DNA from: Paenirhodobacter enshiensis
GTDB lineage: Bacteria > Pseudomonadota > Alphaproteobacteria > Rhodobacterales > Rhodobacteraceae
Length of the DNA: 64,000 bases
Reading direction: 5' to 3'
Assembly: GCF_000740785.1 (NCBI RefSeq)
Contig: NZ_JFZB01000009.1
Span: forward strand, 1-64,000
In this document: piece by piece, positions 25,705-34,999 of the stretch
Layout: the number at the start of each line of letters is the position of its first letter
How positions within the stretch are numbered: the stretch's first letter is position 1
Translations under genes and position numbers: made by a program
The notes under the pieces: model-generated
The model's input: the letters and a program-made list of their open reading frames with translations, nothing else
Told to the model about the DNA's origin: nothing
Databases searched by the model: none

Positions 25705-26709
25705 ATGGCCCGGTTCGGTTTCTTCACGCTGCTCGCGGCGCTCGGCGCGGCGGTGGCGGCGCTGTTTCTGGCCTCGCTGCTGACCGGCCCGTCGGGGATC
25801 GGGGTCGGGCAGGGGCTGCGGGCGCTGATCTCGGGGCGGGGCGGGGCGGATATGGCGGTTCTGGTGATGCAGGAGGTCCGTCTGCCGCGCGCGATCCTCG
25901 CGGTGATGGTGGGCGGCGCGCTTGGCCTCGCGGGGGCGATGATGCAGGGCTGGTTGCGCAATCCGCTGGCGGAACCCGGGCTTCTCGGCACGTCGGCCTC
26001 GGCCGCGCTCGGTGCGGTGATCGCGCTGCAAAGCGGGCTCGCCACGGCTTTCGCGCTGGCGCTGCCGCTTGCGGCGCTTGGCGGGGCGGCGATCTCGGTC
26101 GCGCTGATGGTGGCGCTCAGCGGTCCCCGGGGCAGCACGCTGACGGTGATCCTGTCGGGGGTGGCGATCTCGGCCATCGCGACGGCGGGGACGGCGCTGG
26201 TGCTGAACCTCTCGCCCAATCCCTTCGCGGCGAACGAGATCGTGTTCTGGATGATGGGTTCGCTCGCCGACCGCTCGATGAGCCATGTCCAGGTGGCGCT
26301 TCTGCCGATGCTGGCGGGGGCTGCGCTGGCGGTGCCGGTGGCGCGCGGTCTCGATGCGCTGACGCTCGGCGAGGATGTGGCGGCGACGATGGGGGTGCGG
26401 ATCGGGCGGATGCGGCTTTTGACGGTCGCGTCGGTCGCGCTCCTCGTCGGGGCGGCGACGGCGGTCGCGGGGGCGATCGGCTTCGTCGGTCTGGTGATGC
26501 CGCATCTGCTGCGCCGCGCGGTGGGCGGGCGGCCGTCGCGGCTGTTGCCGGCCGCGGCGCTCGGCGGGGCGGCGATGGTGCTCGCGGCCGATCTCGCGGT
26601 GCGGCTGATCGCGCCCGAGCGCGACCTGAAGCTCGGCGTGCTGACCGCGCTGGTGGGCGCGCCGTTCTTCCTCCACCTCATCCTGAAATCCCGACGCGAG
26701 GGGCTGTGA
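25705..26709 (+). CDS. btuC: FecCD-family ABC transporter permease (cobalamin/corrinoid type)
   Basis: A 334-residue inner-membrane permease with about ten helices, of the BtuC/FecCD family. RLPRAILAVMVGGALGLAGA (residues about 53-72), then NPLAEPGLLG and GAIGFVGLVMPHLLRR carry the coupling region that contacts the ATPase. The B12 riboswitch 190 bases upstream indicates corrinoid transport; iron-siderophore permeases share the fold. The next gene, the ATPase, starts at the last base of this one (TGATG). No substrate-binding protein gene is in the cluster. GGGGGAAAG precedes the ATG. Confidence 0.87.
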   Translation: MARFGFFTLLAALGAAVAALFLASLLTGPSGIGVGQGLRALISGRGGADMAVLVMQEVRLPRAILAVMVGGALGLAGAMMQGWLRNPLAEPGLLGTSASAALGAVIALQSGLATAFALALPLAALGGAAISVALMVALSGPRGSTLTVILSGVAISAIATAGTALVLNLSPNPFAANEIVFWMMGSLADRSMSHVQVALLPMLAGAALAVPVARGLDALTLGEDVAATMGVRIGRMRLLTVASVALLVGAATAVAGAIGFVGLVMPHLLRRAVGGRPSRLLPAAALGGAAMVLAADLAVRLIAPERDLKLGVLTALVGAPFFLHLILKSRREGL

Positions 26710-27449
26710 TGCTGACACTGACGGATCTGCGCCTCGCGCGTGCCGGCCGCACTGTCCTCGACGGGATCACGCTTTCGGTGGGGCCGGGCGAATGCGTCGG
26801 GCTGATCGGCCCGAACGGCGCGGGCAAGACGACGCTGTTACGTGCGGCGCTCGGACTGATTCCGGCGCAGGGGCACAGCTCTCTCGCCGCGCTGCCGCCC
26901 GCCGAGCGCGCCCGCGCTGCCGCCTATCTGCCGCAGGGGCGCGAGATCGCCTGGGACATGCCGGTCGAGGCGGTGGTCGCGCTTGGCCGTGCCGCCTGGC
27001 CCGGCGCCGCCCGGTCCGAGGACCGCGCCGCCGTCGCCCGCGCTCTCGCCCGCCTCGGCCTCGACGCGCTGCGCCACCGCCCGGTGACGGCGCTCTCGGG
27101 CGGAGAACAGGCCCGCGTCCTCCTCGCCCGCGCGCTGGCGCAAGAGGCGCCGCTGATGCTCGCCGACGAACCCACCGCCGGCCTCGACCCGGCGGCGCAG
27201 ATCGACGCGATGGCGCTGTTCGCGGCGCTCGCGGCCGAGGGGCGCTCGGTCCTCGCCTCGGTCCACGATCTCGGCCTCGCGGCGCGCCACTGCACCCGGC
27301 TCGTCGTGCTGAAGGCCGGCCGCGTCGTCGCCGACGGTGCCCCCCGCGCGGTGCTCACCGAAAAGCTCCTCGCCGAAGTCTTCGGTATCCGCGCCTGGAT
27401 CGGCGACACAGCCGAAGGTCTGGTGTTCCAGCCGCTCTCCCGGCTCTGA
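26709..27449 (+). CDS. btuD: ABC transporter ATP-binding protein (cobalamin type)
   Basis: A 246-residue ATPase with all motifs: Walker A GPNGAGKTT (near residue 35), Q-loop in AYLPQGRE, signature LSGGEQARV (near residue 130), Walker B LMLADEPTAGLD, and switch His in SVHDLGLAARH. The helix between Walker A and the signature is short, as in FecE/BtuD types. It is coupled to the permease by TGATG. Together the two make a corrinoid importer core that needs a BtuF-like binding protein encoded elsewhere, or a shared one. Confidence 0.87.
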   Translation: MLTLTDLRLARAGRTVLDGITLSVGPGECVGLIGPNGAGKTTLLRAALGLIPAQGHSSLAALPPAERARAAAYLPQGREIAWDMPVEAVVALGRAAWPGAARSEDRAAVARALARLGLDALRHRPVTALSGGEQARVLLARALAQEAPLMLADEPTAGLDPAAQIDAMALFAALAAEGRSVLASVHDLGLAARHCTRLVVLKAGRVVADGAPRAVLTEKLLAEVFGIRAWIGDTAEGLVFQPLSRL

Positions 27450-27476
27450 CACGGGGCGAAAAAGCGCCCGGCCCCC

Positions 27477-27537
27477 CTTTCGATTCGCTGAAAATATCCC
27501 GGGGGAGTCTCCGCAGGAGACGGGGGCAGAGCCCCCT
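27477..27537 (+). repeat. Dispersed intergenic repeat, copy 6
   Basis: CTTTC box, core AAATATCCCGGGGG, middle hairpin GTCTCC/GGAGAC, then GGGGGC-AGA-GCCCCC. It lies between the convergent btuD and dctA genes. Confidence 0.87.
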
Positions 27538-27560
27538 GCACCGGTGCGGCAAAAACGACG

Positions 27561-27582
27561 AAGGGGGCCCGAAGGCCCCCTT
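27561..27582. terminator. Terminator between btuD and dctA
   Basis: AAGGGGGCC (27561-27569) pairs with GGCCCCCTT (27574-27582) around CGAA. A-rich sequence on the left gives a downstream T run for dctA on the minus strand. Confidence 0.75.
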
Positions 27583-27605
27583 GTCCGATTGCGATATGGT
27601 CAAGA

Positions 27606-28928
27606 TCAGTCCTGGAAGCGATGCTTCTCGCCCTCGAAGATCTCGTGACCGCCGAGCACCTTGTGCAGGCGCTCGGTGTCGAGCTTGCCTTCCCAGCGGC
27701 TGACCACCACGCAGGCGACCGCGTTGCCGACGAAGTTGGTCAGCGAGCGGCATTCCGACATGAAGCGGTCGACGCCCAGGATCAGCGCCATGCCGGCGAC
27801 CGGGATCTCCGGCACCACGGCGAGCGTCGCGGCAAGCGTGATGAAGCCCGCGCCGGTCACACCGGCCGCACCCTTCGACGACAGCATCGCGACGAGCAGC
27901 AGCAGGATCTGATGACCGAGCGTCAGATCGGTGTTCGTCGCCTGAGCGATGAACAGCGCGGCGAGCGTCATGTAGATGTTGGTGCCGTCGAGGTTGAACG
28001 AGTAGCCGGTCGGAACCACCAGACCCACGACGGGACGCGCGCAACCGGCCTTCTCCATCTTGTCCATCAGCGAGGGCAGCGCCGATTCCGACGACGAGGT
28101 GCCCAGAACCAGCAGCAGCTCCGCCTTCAGGTAGCTGATCAGCTTCAGCACCGAGAACCCGTTGAGCAGGCACACCGCGCCCAAGATCACCAGCACGAAG
28201 ATCAGCGAGGTGGCGTAGAACGTGCCCACCAGCCAGGCCAGATTGACGATCGAGCCGAGGCCGTATTTGCCGATGGTGAAGGCGAAGGCGCCGAAGGCGC
28301 CGATCGGGGCGACCTTCATCAGGATGGCGACCATGCGGAACACCACGCCCATCGCCGATTCGCAGACCTTGACGAAAGGCGCGGCCTTTTCGCCGATCAG
28401 GATGCAGGACACGCCGGTCAGGATCGACACGAACAGCACCTGCAAGATGTCGCCCTGCGTCAGCGGCGAGATGAGCGTCGTCGGAATGATCGCCATCAGG
28501 AAGCCGGTGACGGTGGTCTCATGCGCCTTGTCGGCATAGCTCGCCACCGCCTTCGGATCGAGCGTCGCCGGATCGACGTTGAAGCCCGCGCCCGGCTGAA
28601 CCACGTTCGCCACGATCAGCCCGAGGATCAGCGCGAGCGTCGAGAAGAACAGGAAATAGCCGAACGCCTTGCCGACCACCGAGCCCACGCCCTTCAGGTT
28701 CCCCATTCCTGCAAGGCCGGTCACGATGCTCAGGAAGATGATCGGAGAGATGATCATCTTCACCAGTTTGATGAAACCGTCGCCGAAAGGCTTCATCGCG
28801 ATCCCGAGGTCAGGCCAGTAGTGGCCCAGAATGGCGCCGATGAAGATGGCGACCAGAACCTGGAAGTAAAGCGAGCGGTAAAACGGAATGTGCGGCAGCG
28901 CGGTTGCCGCGGAAACGTTCTGTTGCAT
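27606..28928 (-). CDS. dctA: C4-dicarboxylate/proton-sodium symporter DctA
   Basis: A 440-residue secondary transporter of the DAACS family that imports succinate, fumarate and malate. Eight helices and two re-entrant loops are expected. The first loop contains [17 protein letters not shown] (serine-rich motif), and the following [22 protein letters not shown] is the substrate-binding signature ([12 protein letters not shown]). Length is standard. It is divergent from a DctB/DctD-like pair, which surely regulates it. A sigma-70-like promoter is visible, with no clear -24/-12 element. Confidence 0.96.
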   Translation of the reverse strand: MQQNVSAATALPHIPFYRSLYFQVLVAIFIGAILGHYWPDLGIAMKPFGDGFIKLVKMIISPIIFLSIVTGLAGMGNLKGVGSVVGKAFGYFLFFSTLALILGLIVANVVQPGAGFNVDPATLDPKAVASYADKAHETTVTGFLMAIIPTTLISPLTQGDILQVLFVSILTGVSCILIGEKAAPFVKVCESAMGVVFRMVAILMKVAPIGAFGAFAFTIGKYGLGSIVNLAWLVGTFYATSLIFVLVILGAVCLLNGFSVLKLISYLKAELLLVLGTSSSESALPSLMDKMEKAGCARPVVGLVVPTGYSFNLDGTNIYMTLAALFIAQATNTDLTLGHQILLLLVAMLSSKGAAGVTGAGFITLAATLAVVPEIPVAGMALILGVDRFMSECRSLTNFVGNAVACVVVSRWEGKLDTERLHKVLGGHEIFEGEKHRFQD

Positions 28929-28964
28929 GACACTCCTCTTGTCAGCTTTCCCGTGTGCCTGGCT

Positions 28965-28992
28965 AAAATAGAGCCTGTTACGAAACTGTCAG
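28965..28992 (-). promoter_or_regulatory. Candidate sigma-70 promoter of dctA
   Basis: On the minus strand CTGACA (28992-28987) and TATTTT (28970-28965) are separated by 16 bases, about 37 bases before the dctA ATG. An imperfect palindrome containing GAAACTG...CAGTTTTTC overlaps the -35 box. No GG-N10-GC pair of the sigma-54 type fits. Confidence 0.45.
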
Positions 28993-29054
28993 TTTTTCGT
29001 GCAGGAAACGACAAGACGCAGGAATAGAACGAAAAATATTCTTGCGTGCCGGTC

Positions 29055-29090
29055 GAAACTGTTTCATTTTCCGCACAGCAACAATGTTGC
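29055..29090. promoter_or_regulatory. Two perfect short palindromes in the dctA-dctBD intergenic region
   Basis: GAAAC-T-GTTTC (29055-29065) and GCAACA-A-TGTTGC (29078-29090) are perfect inverted repeats. They lie between the divergent dctA and dctB-like genes, and GAAACTG recurs near the dctA -35 box, so they may be response-regulator sites. Confidence 0.4.
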
Positions 29091-29181
29091 GATGCGATTT
29101 TCGATACAAAGTCGAGCCACCGGCCCATGCGGTTCCGTCCGCCGGTCCGCACATTGGGGCCGCACATGGGGGGAGGGCCGG

Positions 29182-30945
29182 ATGGCCGAACAGAAAGCTG
29201 TTTGCGGTCCGGTCCCGGATCCTGCATCGGGGGACGGAGCTTCGCGCCCCGGCGTGGGCCGGCGCGCACCGGGGCTGCGGCGCGCGCTGATCGCGGCGGT
29301 CGCGCTCGTCGCGCTGGTGATCGCTCTGACCGAGATCTACCGGCTCAGCGCCGAGCGCGGGAGCGCGCATCTGGCCGCGACCGGGCGGGCCACGGCGCAG
29401 GCGCGGGCCTCGGGGCTGGCGTCCGAGGTGGCGCATCAGCGTGCGGTCGTGGCCATCCTCGCAGGCGACCGCGACGTGATCGAGGCGCTCTCCGCTCCGA
29501 CCGGGACCCGCGGTCAGGCGCTGTCGGAAAAGCTCGAACGGCTGCGCGATGCGGCGGGGGGATCGGTTCTTTATATCGTGTCGGACGACGGCACCGCGCT
29601 TGCCGCCTCGAACTGGAACGAACCCGACAGCTTTCGCGGATCGAACTATCGGTTTCGCAGCTATTTCAGCGATGCGATGCAGTCGGGGGCGGGAGTGGAA
29701 TACGCGCTCGGTTCCGTCAGCCGGCGGCCGGGCCTGTATCTGTCGCAGCGTGTCGGGCCGGAGGGGGCGGCGCTCGGGGCGGTGATCGACAAGGTGGATT
29801 TCGCCGAGACAGAAGCCGCCTGGCAGCGCAGCGGCGGACACACGGTGGTGGTGGATGCCTCCGGCCGGGTCACCCTGACCTCGGAGCCGGGGCTGCGCTT
29901 CGGCCCGCTGCCCGCGCTTGACGAGGGGCGGTTGCGGCTCGTCGAGCCGGTGGCCGGAACGCCCTGGACGCTGGTGATGACGCTCTCGCTTGCCGAGGTG
30001 CGCCGTCAGGCGATGATGAATACCGTGATGGCGGGGCTGGGGCTGTTGCCTCTGCTGTCGGGGCTTGGGTATTTCCTGCGCCGCCGGCGCCGGGCGCTGG
30101 CGCGGGCACGCGCCGAGCTGACCTATCGCCAGGATCTCGAACGCGAGGTCGCCGCCCGCACCCGGGAGCTGTCGGGCGAAATCCGCGAGCGTGTCGATGC
30201 CGAGAAGCGCCTTGCCGAGATGCAGGGCCGTCTGGTGCAGGCGAACCGGCTGGCGACGCTCGGTCAGGTGACGGCGGGGGTGGCGCATGAGGTCAATCAG
30301 CCGCTGGCCACGATCCGGCTGCTTGCCGAGAACGGGCAGGCGATGCTTGCCGCCCCCGATCCTGCTCCGGCTCTGCCAGAGGTGGCGGGCAATCTCGACC
30401 AGATCGTGCGCATGTGCGAACGCATCCAGACCATCACGTCGGAGCTGCGCGGCTTCTCGCGCAAGGCGGGCGGCGGGCACGAGGCGGTCTCCTTCGCCGA
30501 AGCCTGGGAGGCGTCGCTTCTGCTCTCGGCCAGCCGGCGCGCGGCCGACCGGGTGCGCCTGATCGCCCCCGACATTCCCCCGGGCCTGCGGGTGATGGCC
30601 GAGAAGGTGCGTCTGGAACAGGTGCTGGTGAACCTGCTGCAAAACGCCCACGAGGCGCTTCACGACCGCCCCGACCCCGAGATTCGCGTGACCCTCTCGC
30701 GCAGCACGGACGCTGCGGGCGCGCGCTGGATTACCTGCACCGTCGCCGACAACGGCCCGGGCCTCGCGCCCGAGGTGGCGGGCAACCTGTTCTCGCCGTT
30801 CCTGACCACGAAGGCGCAGGGGCTCGGCCTCGGTCTGGTGATTTCGCAAGGTATCATGCGCGATTTCGGCGGCCGGTTGCGGGCCGATCCGCCCGGGCCC
30901 GGACGCGGCGCGCGGTTTCACATCGACCTGAGGGAGGCGGACTGA
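29182..30945 (+). CDS. dctB: DctB-type C4-dicarboxylate sensor histidine kinase
   Basis: A 587-residue membrane kinase. Two helices (about residues 34-51 and 278-298) flank a periplasmic PAS-like sensor domain of roughly 225 residues containing NYRFRSYFSDAM, typical of DctB. A coiled-coil linker (ELTYRQDLEREVAARTRELS) leads to the H box GVAHEVNQPLATIR with His near residue 369, then the N box (NLLQNAHEAL), G1 (VADNGPGL) and G2 (GLGLGLVISQ) of the ATPase. It is followed by the response regulator with TGATG overlap. The start at 29182 follows a G-rich stretch; longer readings run into the promoter. Confidence 0.92.
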   Translation: MAEQKAVCGPVPDPASGDGASRPGVGRRAPGLRRALIAAVALVALVIALTEIYRLSAERGSAHLAATGRATAQARASGLASEVAHQRAVVAILAGDRDVIEALSAPTGTRGQALSEKLERLRDAAGGSVLYIVSDDGTALAASNWNEPDSFRGSNYRFRSYFSDAMQSGAGVEYALGSVSRRPGLYLSQRVGPEGAALGAVIDKVDFAETEAAWQRSGGHTVVVDASGRVTLTSEPGLRFGPLPALDEGRLRLVEPVAGTPWTLVMTLSLAEVRRQAMMNTVMAGLGLLPLLSGLGYFLRRRRRALARARAELTYRQDLEREVAARTRELSGEIRERVDAEKRLAEMQGRLVQANRLATLGQVTAGVAHEVNQPLATIRLLAENGQAMLAAPDPAPALPEVAGNLDQIVRMCERIQTITSELRGFSRKAGGGHEAVSFAEAWEASLLLSASRRAADRVRLIAPDIPPGLRVMAEKVRLEQVLVNLLQNAHEALHDRPDPEIRVTLSRSTDAAGARWITCTVADNGPGLAPEVAGNLFSPFLTTKAQGLGLGLVISQGIMRDFGGRLRADPPGPGRGARFHIDLREAD

Positions 30946-32303
30946 TGGCCGATGAGATTGCCGCGGCACCGGTGGGCGGTCTGGTGCGGCTGGTCGAGGA
31001 CGACGCGGCGTTGCGTGCGGCGCAGATGCAGGGGCTGCGGCTGCGCGGCTTCGAGGTCGAGGAAAATGCCTCGGCCGCCGAGGCGCTCGCCGATCTCGGG
31101 GCGGGATATCCGGGCGTCGTGCTGTCGGATGTGCGGATGCCGGGGATGGATGGGCTCGAATTCGCGCAGCGCCTCCATGCGCTCGATCCGGAGCTGCCGG
31201 TGATCTTGCTGACCGGGCATGGCGATGTCGAGATGGCGGTGCAGGCGCTGAAGGGGGGGGCCTATGATTTCCTGACCAAGCCCGTGCCGACCGAGGTGTT
31301 GCACGCCACGCTGCGCCGTGCGCTTTCCGCGCGCCGGCTGGTGCTGGAGAACCGCGCGCTGCGGCTGGCGCGCGCGGATGCGGCCGGCGACGACGGTCTG
31401 ATCGGTACCAGCGGCGCCATCGTGCATCTGCGAGAGACCGCCGAGCGGGTGGCTGAGGCCTGCCTCGACACGCTGATCACCGGCGGATCCGGGGCGGGCA
31501 AGGAGCGTCTGGCGCGGATGCTGCACCGGCAAAGCCCGCGCCGCGCGCGCCCCTTCGTCGCGGTGAACTGCGCCGCGATCTCGCCCGAGCGGTTCGATGC
31601 CGAATTCCTGGGCGTGGCGGCCAGCCGCTCCAATCCCGGACGTCAGATCGGCCGTCTCGAACGGGCGCATCGGGGGATGCTGTTTCTCGACGAGATTGAC
31701 GCGCTGCCGATGGATCTGCAGGCCCGGCTGCTGAACGTGATCGAAACCGGCGAGGTCTGGCCGGTGGGCGCCGAAGCGCCGCGTCCGCTCGATCTGTGGG
31801 TGGTGGCCTCGACGCGGGCCGATCTCGGCGCGCTGGCCGAGGCCGGCCGGTTCCGTGCCGATCTGCGCTACCGGCTGTCCGGACTGGTGCTGACGGTGCC
31901 GCCGCTTCGCGACCGTCCGGGCGATGTTCCCTTGCTGTTTCGCCATTTCGTGCTGCAGACGGCGGCCCGGCTCGGCCGGCCGGTGCCGCCGCTGACCCTC
32001 GCGCTCGAGGCGCGGCTGATCAGCCATGACTGGCCGGGCAACCTGCGCGAGCTGAGCCAGTTCGCGGAGCGCCATGTTCTGGGCGTCGAGGCCGCACCCG
32101 AGGCCGGCTTCGACCCGGGCGGCGAGGTCGGTCTTGCGGAGCGCGTCGCCGATTACGAGGCCGCGATCCTGCGCGATGCGCTGCGCATGGCGCGCGGCAA
32201 CGCTTCGGTGGCGATGGTGCGGCTGAAGCTGCCGCGCAAGACCTTCTATGACAAGCTCACCCGCCATGGCATCAACCCGGCCGATTTCCGCAATCGCAGC
32301 TGA
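30945..32303 (+). CDS. dctD: DctD-type response regulator lacking the GAFTGA loop
   Basis: A 452-residue NtrC-family protein. The receiver domain (residues about 12-125) has acidic LVEDDAALR, phospho-acceptor Asp62 in VLSDVRMPGMDG, and Lys in FLTKPVP. The AAA+ domain follows with GGSGAGKE as Walker A (near residue 181) and GMLFLDEIDALP as Walker B. The segment where GAFTGA is expected reads EFLGVAASRSNPGRQIGRLE and has no such motif, so contact with sigma-54 is unlikely. A Fis-type helix-turn-helix closes the protein (GNASVAMVRLKLPRKTFYDK). It is coupled to dctB by TGATG. It probably activates dctA through sigma-70, as known for Rhodobacter NtrC. Confidence 0.9.
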   Translation: MADEIAAAPVGGLVRLVEDDAALRAAQMQGLRLRGFEVEENASAAEALADLGAGYPGVVLSDVRMPGMDGLEFAQRLHALDPELPVILLTGHGDVEMAVQALKGGAYDFLTKPVPTEVLHATLRRALSARRLVLENRALRLARADAAGDDGLIGTSGAIVHLRETAERVAEACLDTLITGGSGAGKERLARMLHRQSPRRARPFVAVNCAAISPERFDAEFLGVAASRSNPGRQIGRLERAHRGMLFLDEIDALPMDLQARLLNVIETGEVWPVGAEAPRPLDLWVVASTRADLGALAEAGRFRADLRYRLSGLVLTVPPLRDRPGDVPLLFRHFVLQTAARLGRPVPPLTLALEARLISHDWPGNLRELSQFAERHVLGVEAAPEAGFDPGGEVGLAERVADYEAAILRDALRMARGNASVAMVRLKLPRKTFYDKLTRHGINPADFRNRS

Positions 32304-32487
32304 GGGGCTGGTTGATCGAAGGGCTCCGGTTGCAAGCGCCCCGGCCGCAAGGGCCTGCCGGTGAGAGAAGCCGTTTCCGCTCCGGCAGCCGCGATGCCCA
32401 AGCGCTGTTGGTCGCGCTGCCTTCCCGCCCTCCTGCGGGGGGGGAACTGCGGCGCGCCGCCCCGCCTTCGCCGCGCTGGTGGGGCGG

Positions 32488-32991
32488 TCAATAGATATAC
32501 CGGATCTGACCCGACCAGAATTCCTCCAGCAGGCGCATCGTCATGCGCGTGGCCTCTTCGCTCTCGCCAAAAGTGCTTTCTCGTTCCAGTTCTTCGGCGT
32601 GGCGGTTCAGCAGAGTTCCGACGGTCGCACGCATCGCCACCCCCTTGGGGGTCAGCCGGATCCTGACCGATCGGCGGTCCACCTCGCTGCGCTGGTGGTG
32701 CAGATAGCCGGTCTCGACCAGCTTCTTCAGATTGTAGCTGACGTTCGATCCCTGATAGTAGCCGCGGCTGCGCAGCTCGCCCGCCGTCACCTCGTTTCCG
32801 GCGATGTTGAACAGCAACAGCGCCTGAACCGGATTGATCTCCAGCACGTCCAGTCTCTCGAACTCGTCCTTGATCACATCGAGAAGCAGCCGGTGCAGCC
32901 GCTCGATCAGCGCGATGCACTCCAGATACCCCGCAAGGATCCGCCCCGGCCTCTGCCGCTCTCCCGCCCCGATCGGGATCTGCATCGTCAC
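32488..32991 (-). CDS. MarR-family winged-helix regulator (LdtR-like)
   Basis: A 167-residue MarR-type protein. Conserved text includes EINPVQALLLFNIAGNEVTA, then ELRSRGYYQGSNVSYNLKKL as recognition helix and wing, and RSEVDRRSVRIRLTPKG. These resemble LdtR, a regulator known from Liberibacter and conserved in rhizobia and rhodobacters. It starts with GTG at 32991, with GGAGG nine bases upstream; an ATG two codons later is less well placed. A perfect 16-bp palindrome about 45 bases upstream of the start is a likely autoregulatory operator. Known LdtR targets include an L,D-transpeptidase gene; targets here are unknown. Confidence 0.87.
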   Translation of the reverse strand: MTMQIPIGAGERQRPGRILAGYLECIALIERLHRLLLDVIKDEFERLDVLEINPVQALLLFNIAGNEVTAGELRSRGYYQGSNVSYNLKKLVETGYLHHQRSEVDRRSVRIRLTPKGVAMRATVGTLLNRHAEELERESTFGESEEATRMTMRLLEEFWSGQIRYIY

Positions 32992-33034
32992 GTGCCCCGT
33001 CCTCCATGCCGAACGGGGAGAGACTGGCGCACAA

Positions 33035-33050
33035 AACCGAATATTCGGTT
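33035..33050. promoter_or_regulatory. Perfect 16-bp palindrome, likely MarR/LdtR-like operator
   Basis: AACCGAAT-ATTCGGTT, all eight pairs matching, lies 44-59 bases upstream of the MarR-type start codon. The size and symmetry suit a dimeric MarR protein. Only a half-site-like match (ATTCGGT) was noticed elsewhere, inside sdhE. Confidence 0.65.
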
Positions 33051-33068
33051 AAGCGCCGGGGGATGCCG

Positions 33069-33132
33069 CTTTCGGCTTTCCACAAATATCCCGGGGGAGT
33101 CGCGGCAGGGCCGCGACGGGGGCAGCGCCCCC
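33069..33132 (+). repeat. Dispersed intergenic repeat, copy 7
   Basis: CTTTCGGCTTTCC, core AAATATCCCGGGGG, middle hairpin GTCGCGGC/GCCGCGAC, then GGGGGC-AGC-GCCCCC. It lies downstream of sdhE and upstream of the MarR-type gene, both on the minus strand. Confidence 0.88.
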
Positions 33133-33161
33133 GTATCTGTGCTGTCCCCGGCGGGACGAGC

Positions 33162-33446
33162 TCAGAGTTTCAGATGACGGCTGCGGGCGAAATCGGCGAT
33201 GGTGCCGAGAAGTTCGCAATATTCGGTCGGGCAGGGCAGCGCACCGGAGACCCAGGGATACAGATCCTGATCGTTTTCTTCTAGCAGCCGGTCGTAAAGT
33301 TCGAGTGTCGCCGCGTCCATCGTCGCGAGTTTCGCGTCAGCCCAGGGCCCGAGGATCAGGTCCATCTCCTTGGTGCCGCGCCGCCAGCTGCGCATCCGCA
33401 TCCGCTTCAGACGCGCTTCGGGTGTTTCCGCCACGGGTTCGCTCAT
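33162..33446 (-). CDS. sdhE: FAD assembly factor SdhE (succinate dehydrogenase assembly factor 2)
   Basis: A 94-residue soluble helical protein of the DUF339/SdhE family, which promotes covalent FAD attachment to SdhA. The hallmark RGxxE is present as RRGTKEMDL near residue 22, followed by LELYDRLLEENDQDLYPWVSG (LYDRLLEENDQDLYPW). Length is normal. It is transcribed on the minus strand, divergent from aspC with 166 bases between starts. No sdh genes are in the window. Confidence 0.93.
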   Translation of the reverse strand: MSEPVAETPEARLKRMRMRSWRRGTKEMDLILGPWADAKLATMDAATLELYDRLLEENDQDLYPWVSGALPCPTEYCELLGTIADFARSRHLKL

Positions 33447-33573
33447 CGGGGTCCTCCTGCCGCTGCATCATGCCGCGCCTAGTTCGCTCGTGCCACCGCC
33501 GTCGCTCCGGGTCAAGCCCGCCCGGGCCCGGTCCCCGATCCACACCCTTGATCCGTTCGGGGGGCGGGCGTAA

Positions 33574-34815
<1,242 letters not shown>

Positions 34816-34840
34816 GGTCTGAGCGGCAGGAATGACGCAG

Positions 34841-34873
34841 AACGGGGTCGGCGGGTCGCGCCGGCCCCGTTTT
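34841..34873 (+). terminator. Terminator of aspC
   Basis: AACGGGGTCGGCG (34841-34853) pairs with CGCCGGCCCCGTT (34859-34871), including one G-T pair, around a five-base loop, and is followed by TTTT. Confidence 0.92.
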
Positions 34874-34911
34874 CATGTCCGGGCCAGGGGGGCGCATCGG
34901 ACGGACCGCGC

Positions 34912-34979
34912 GAGGGGGCTCTGCCCCCTCTTGGCCTGACGGCCAATTCACCCCCGGGATATTTGCGGCAAAGCGAAAG
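34912..34979 (-). repeat. Dispersed intergenic repeat, copy 8 (reverse orientation)
   Basis: GGGGGCTCTGCCCCC (34914-34928), middle hairpin TTGGCC-TGAC-GGCCAA (34931-34946), core CCCCCGGGATATTT (34951-34964), then a GCAAAG/GAAAG tail. It lies between the convergent aspC and MATE genes. Confidence 0.88.
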
Positions 34980-34999
34980 CCAAAGGCCGGTCTCCGGTG

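Noticed and set aside
25382-25783. Small gene across the B12 riboswitch
   Set aside because: The frame covers conserved riboswitch blocks, and its protein text is low-complexity with no family match.
28929-29040. Sigma-54 (-24/-12) promoter for dctA
   Set aside because: DctD systems normally use one. The best candidate has GG and GC 11 bases apart instead of 10, and the regulator has no GAFTGA loop. I favour sigma-70.
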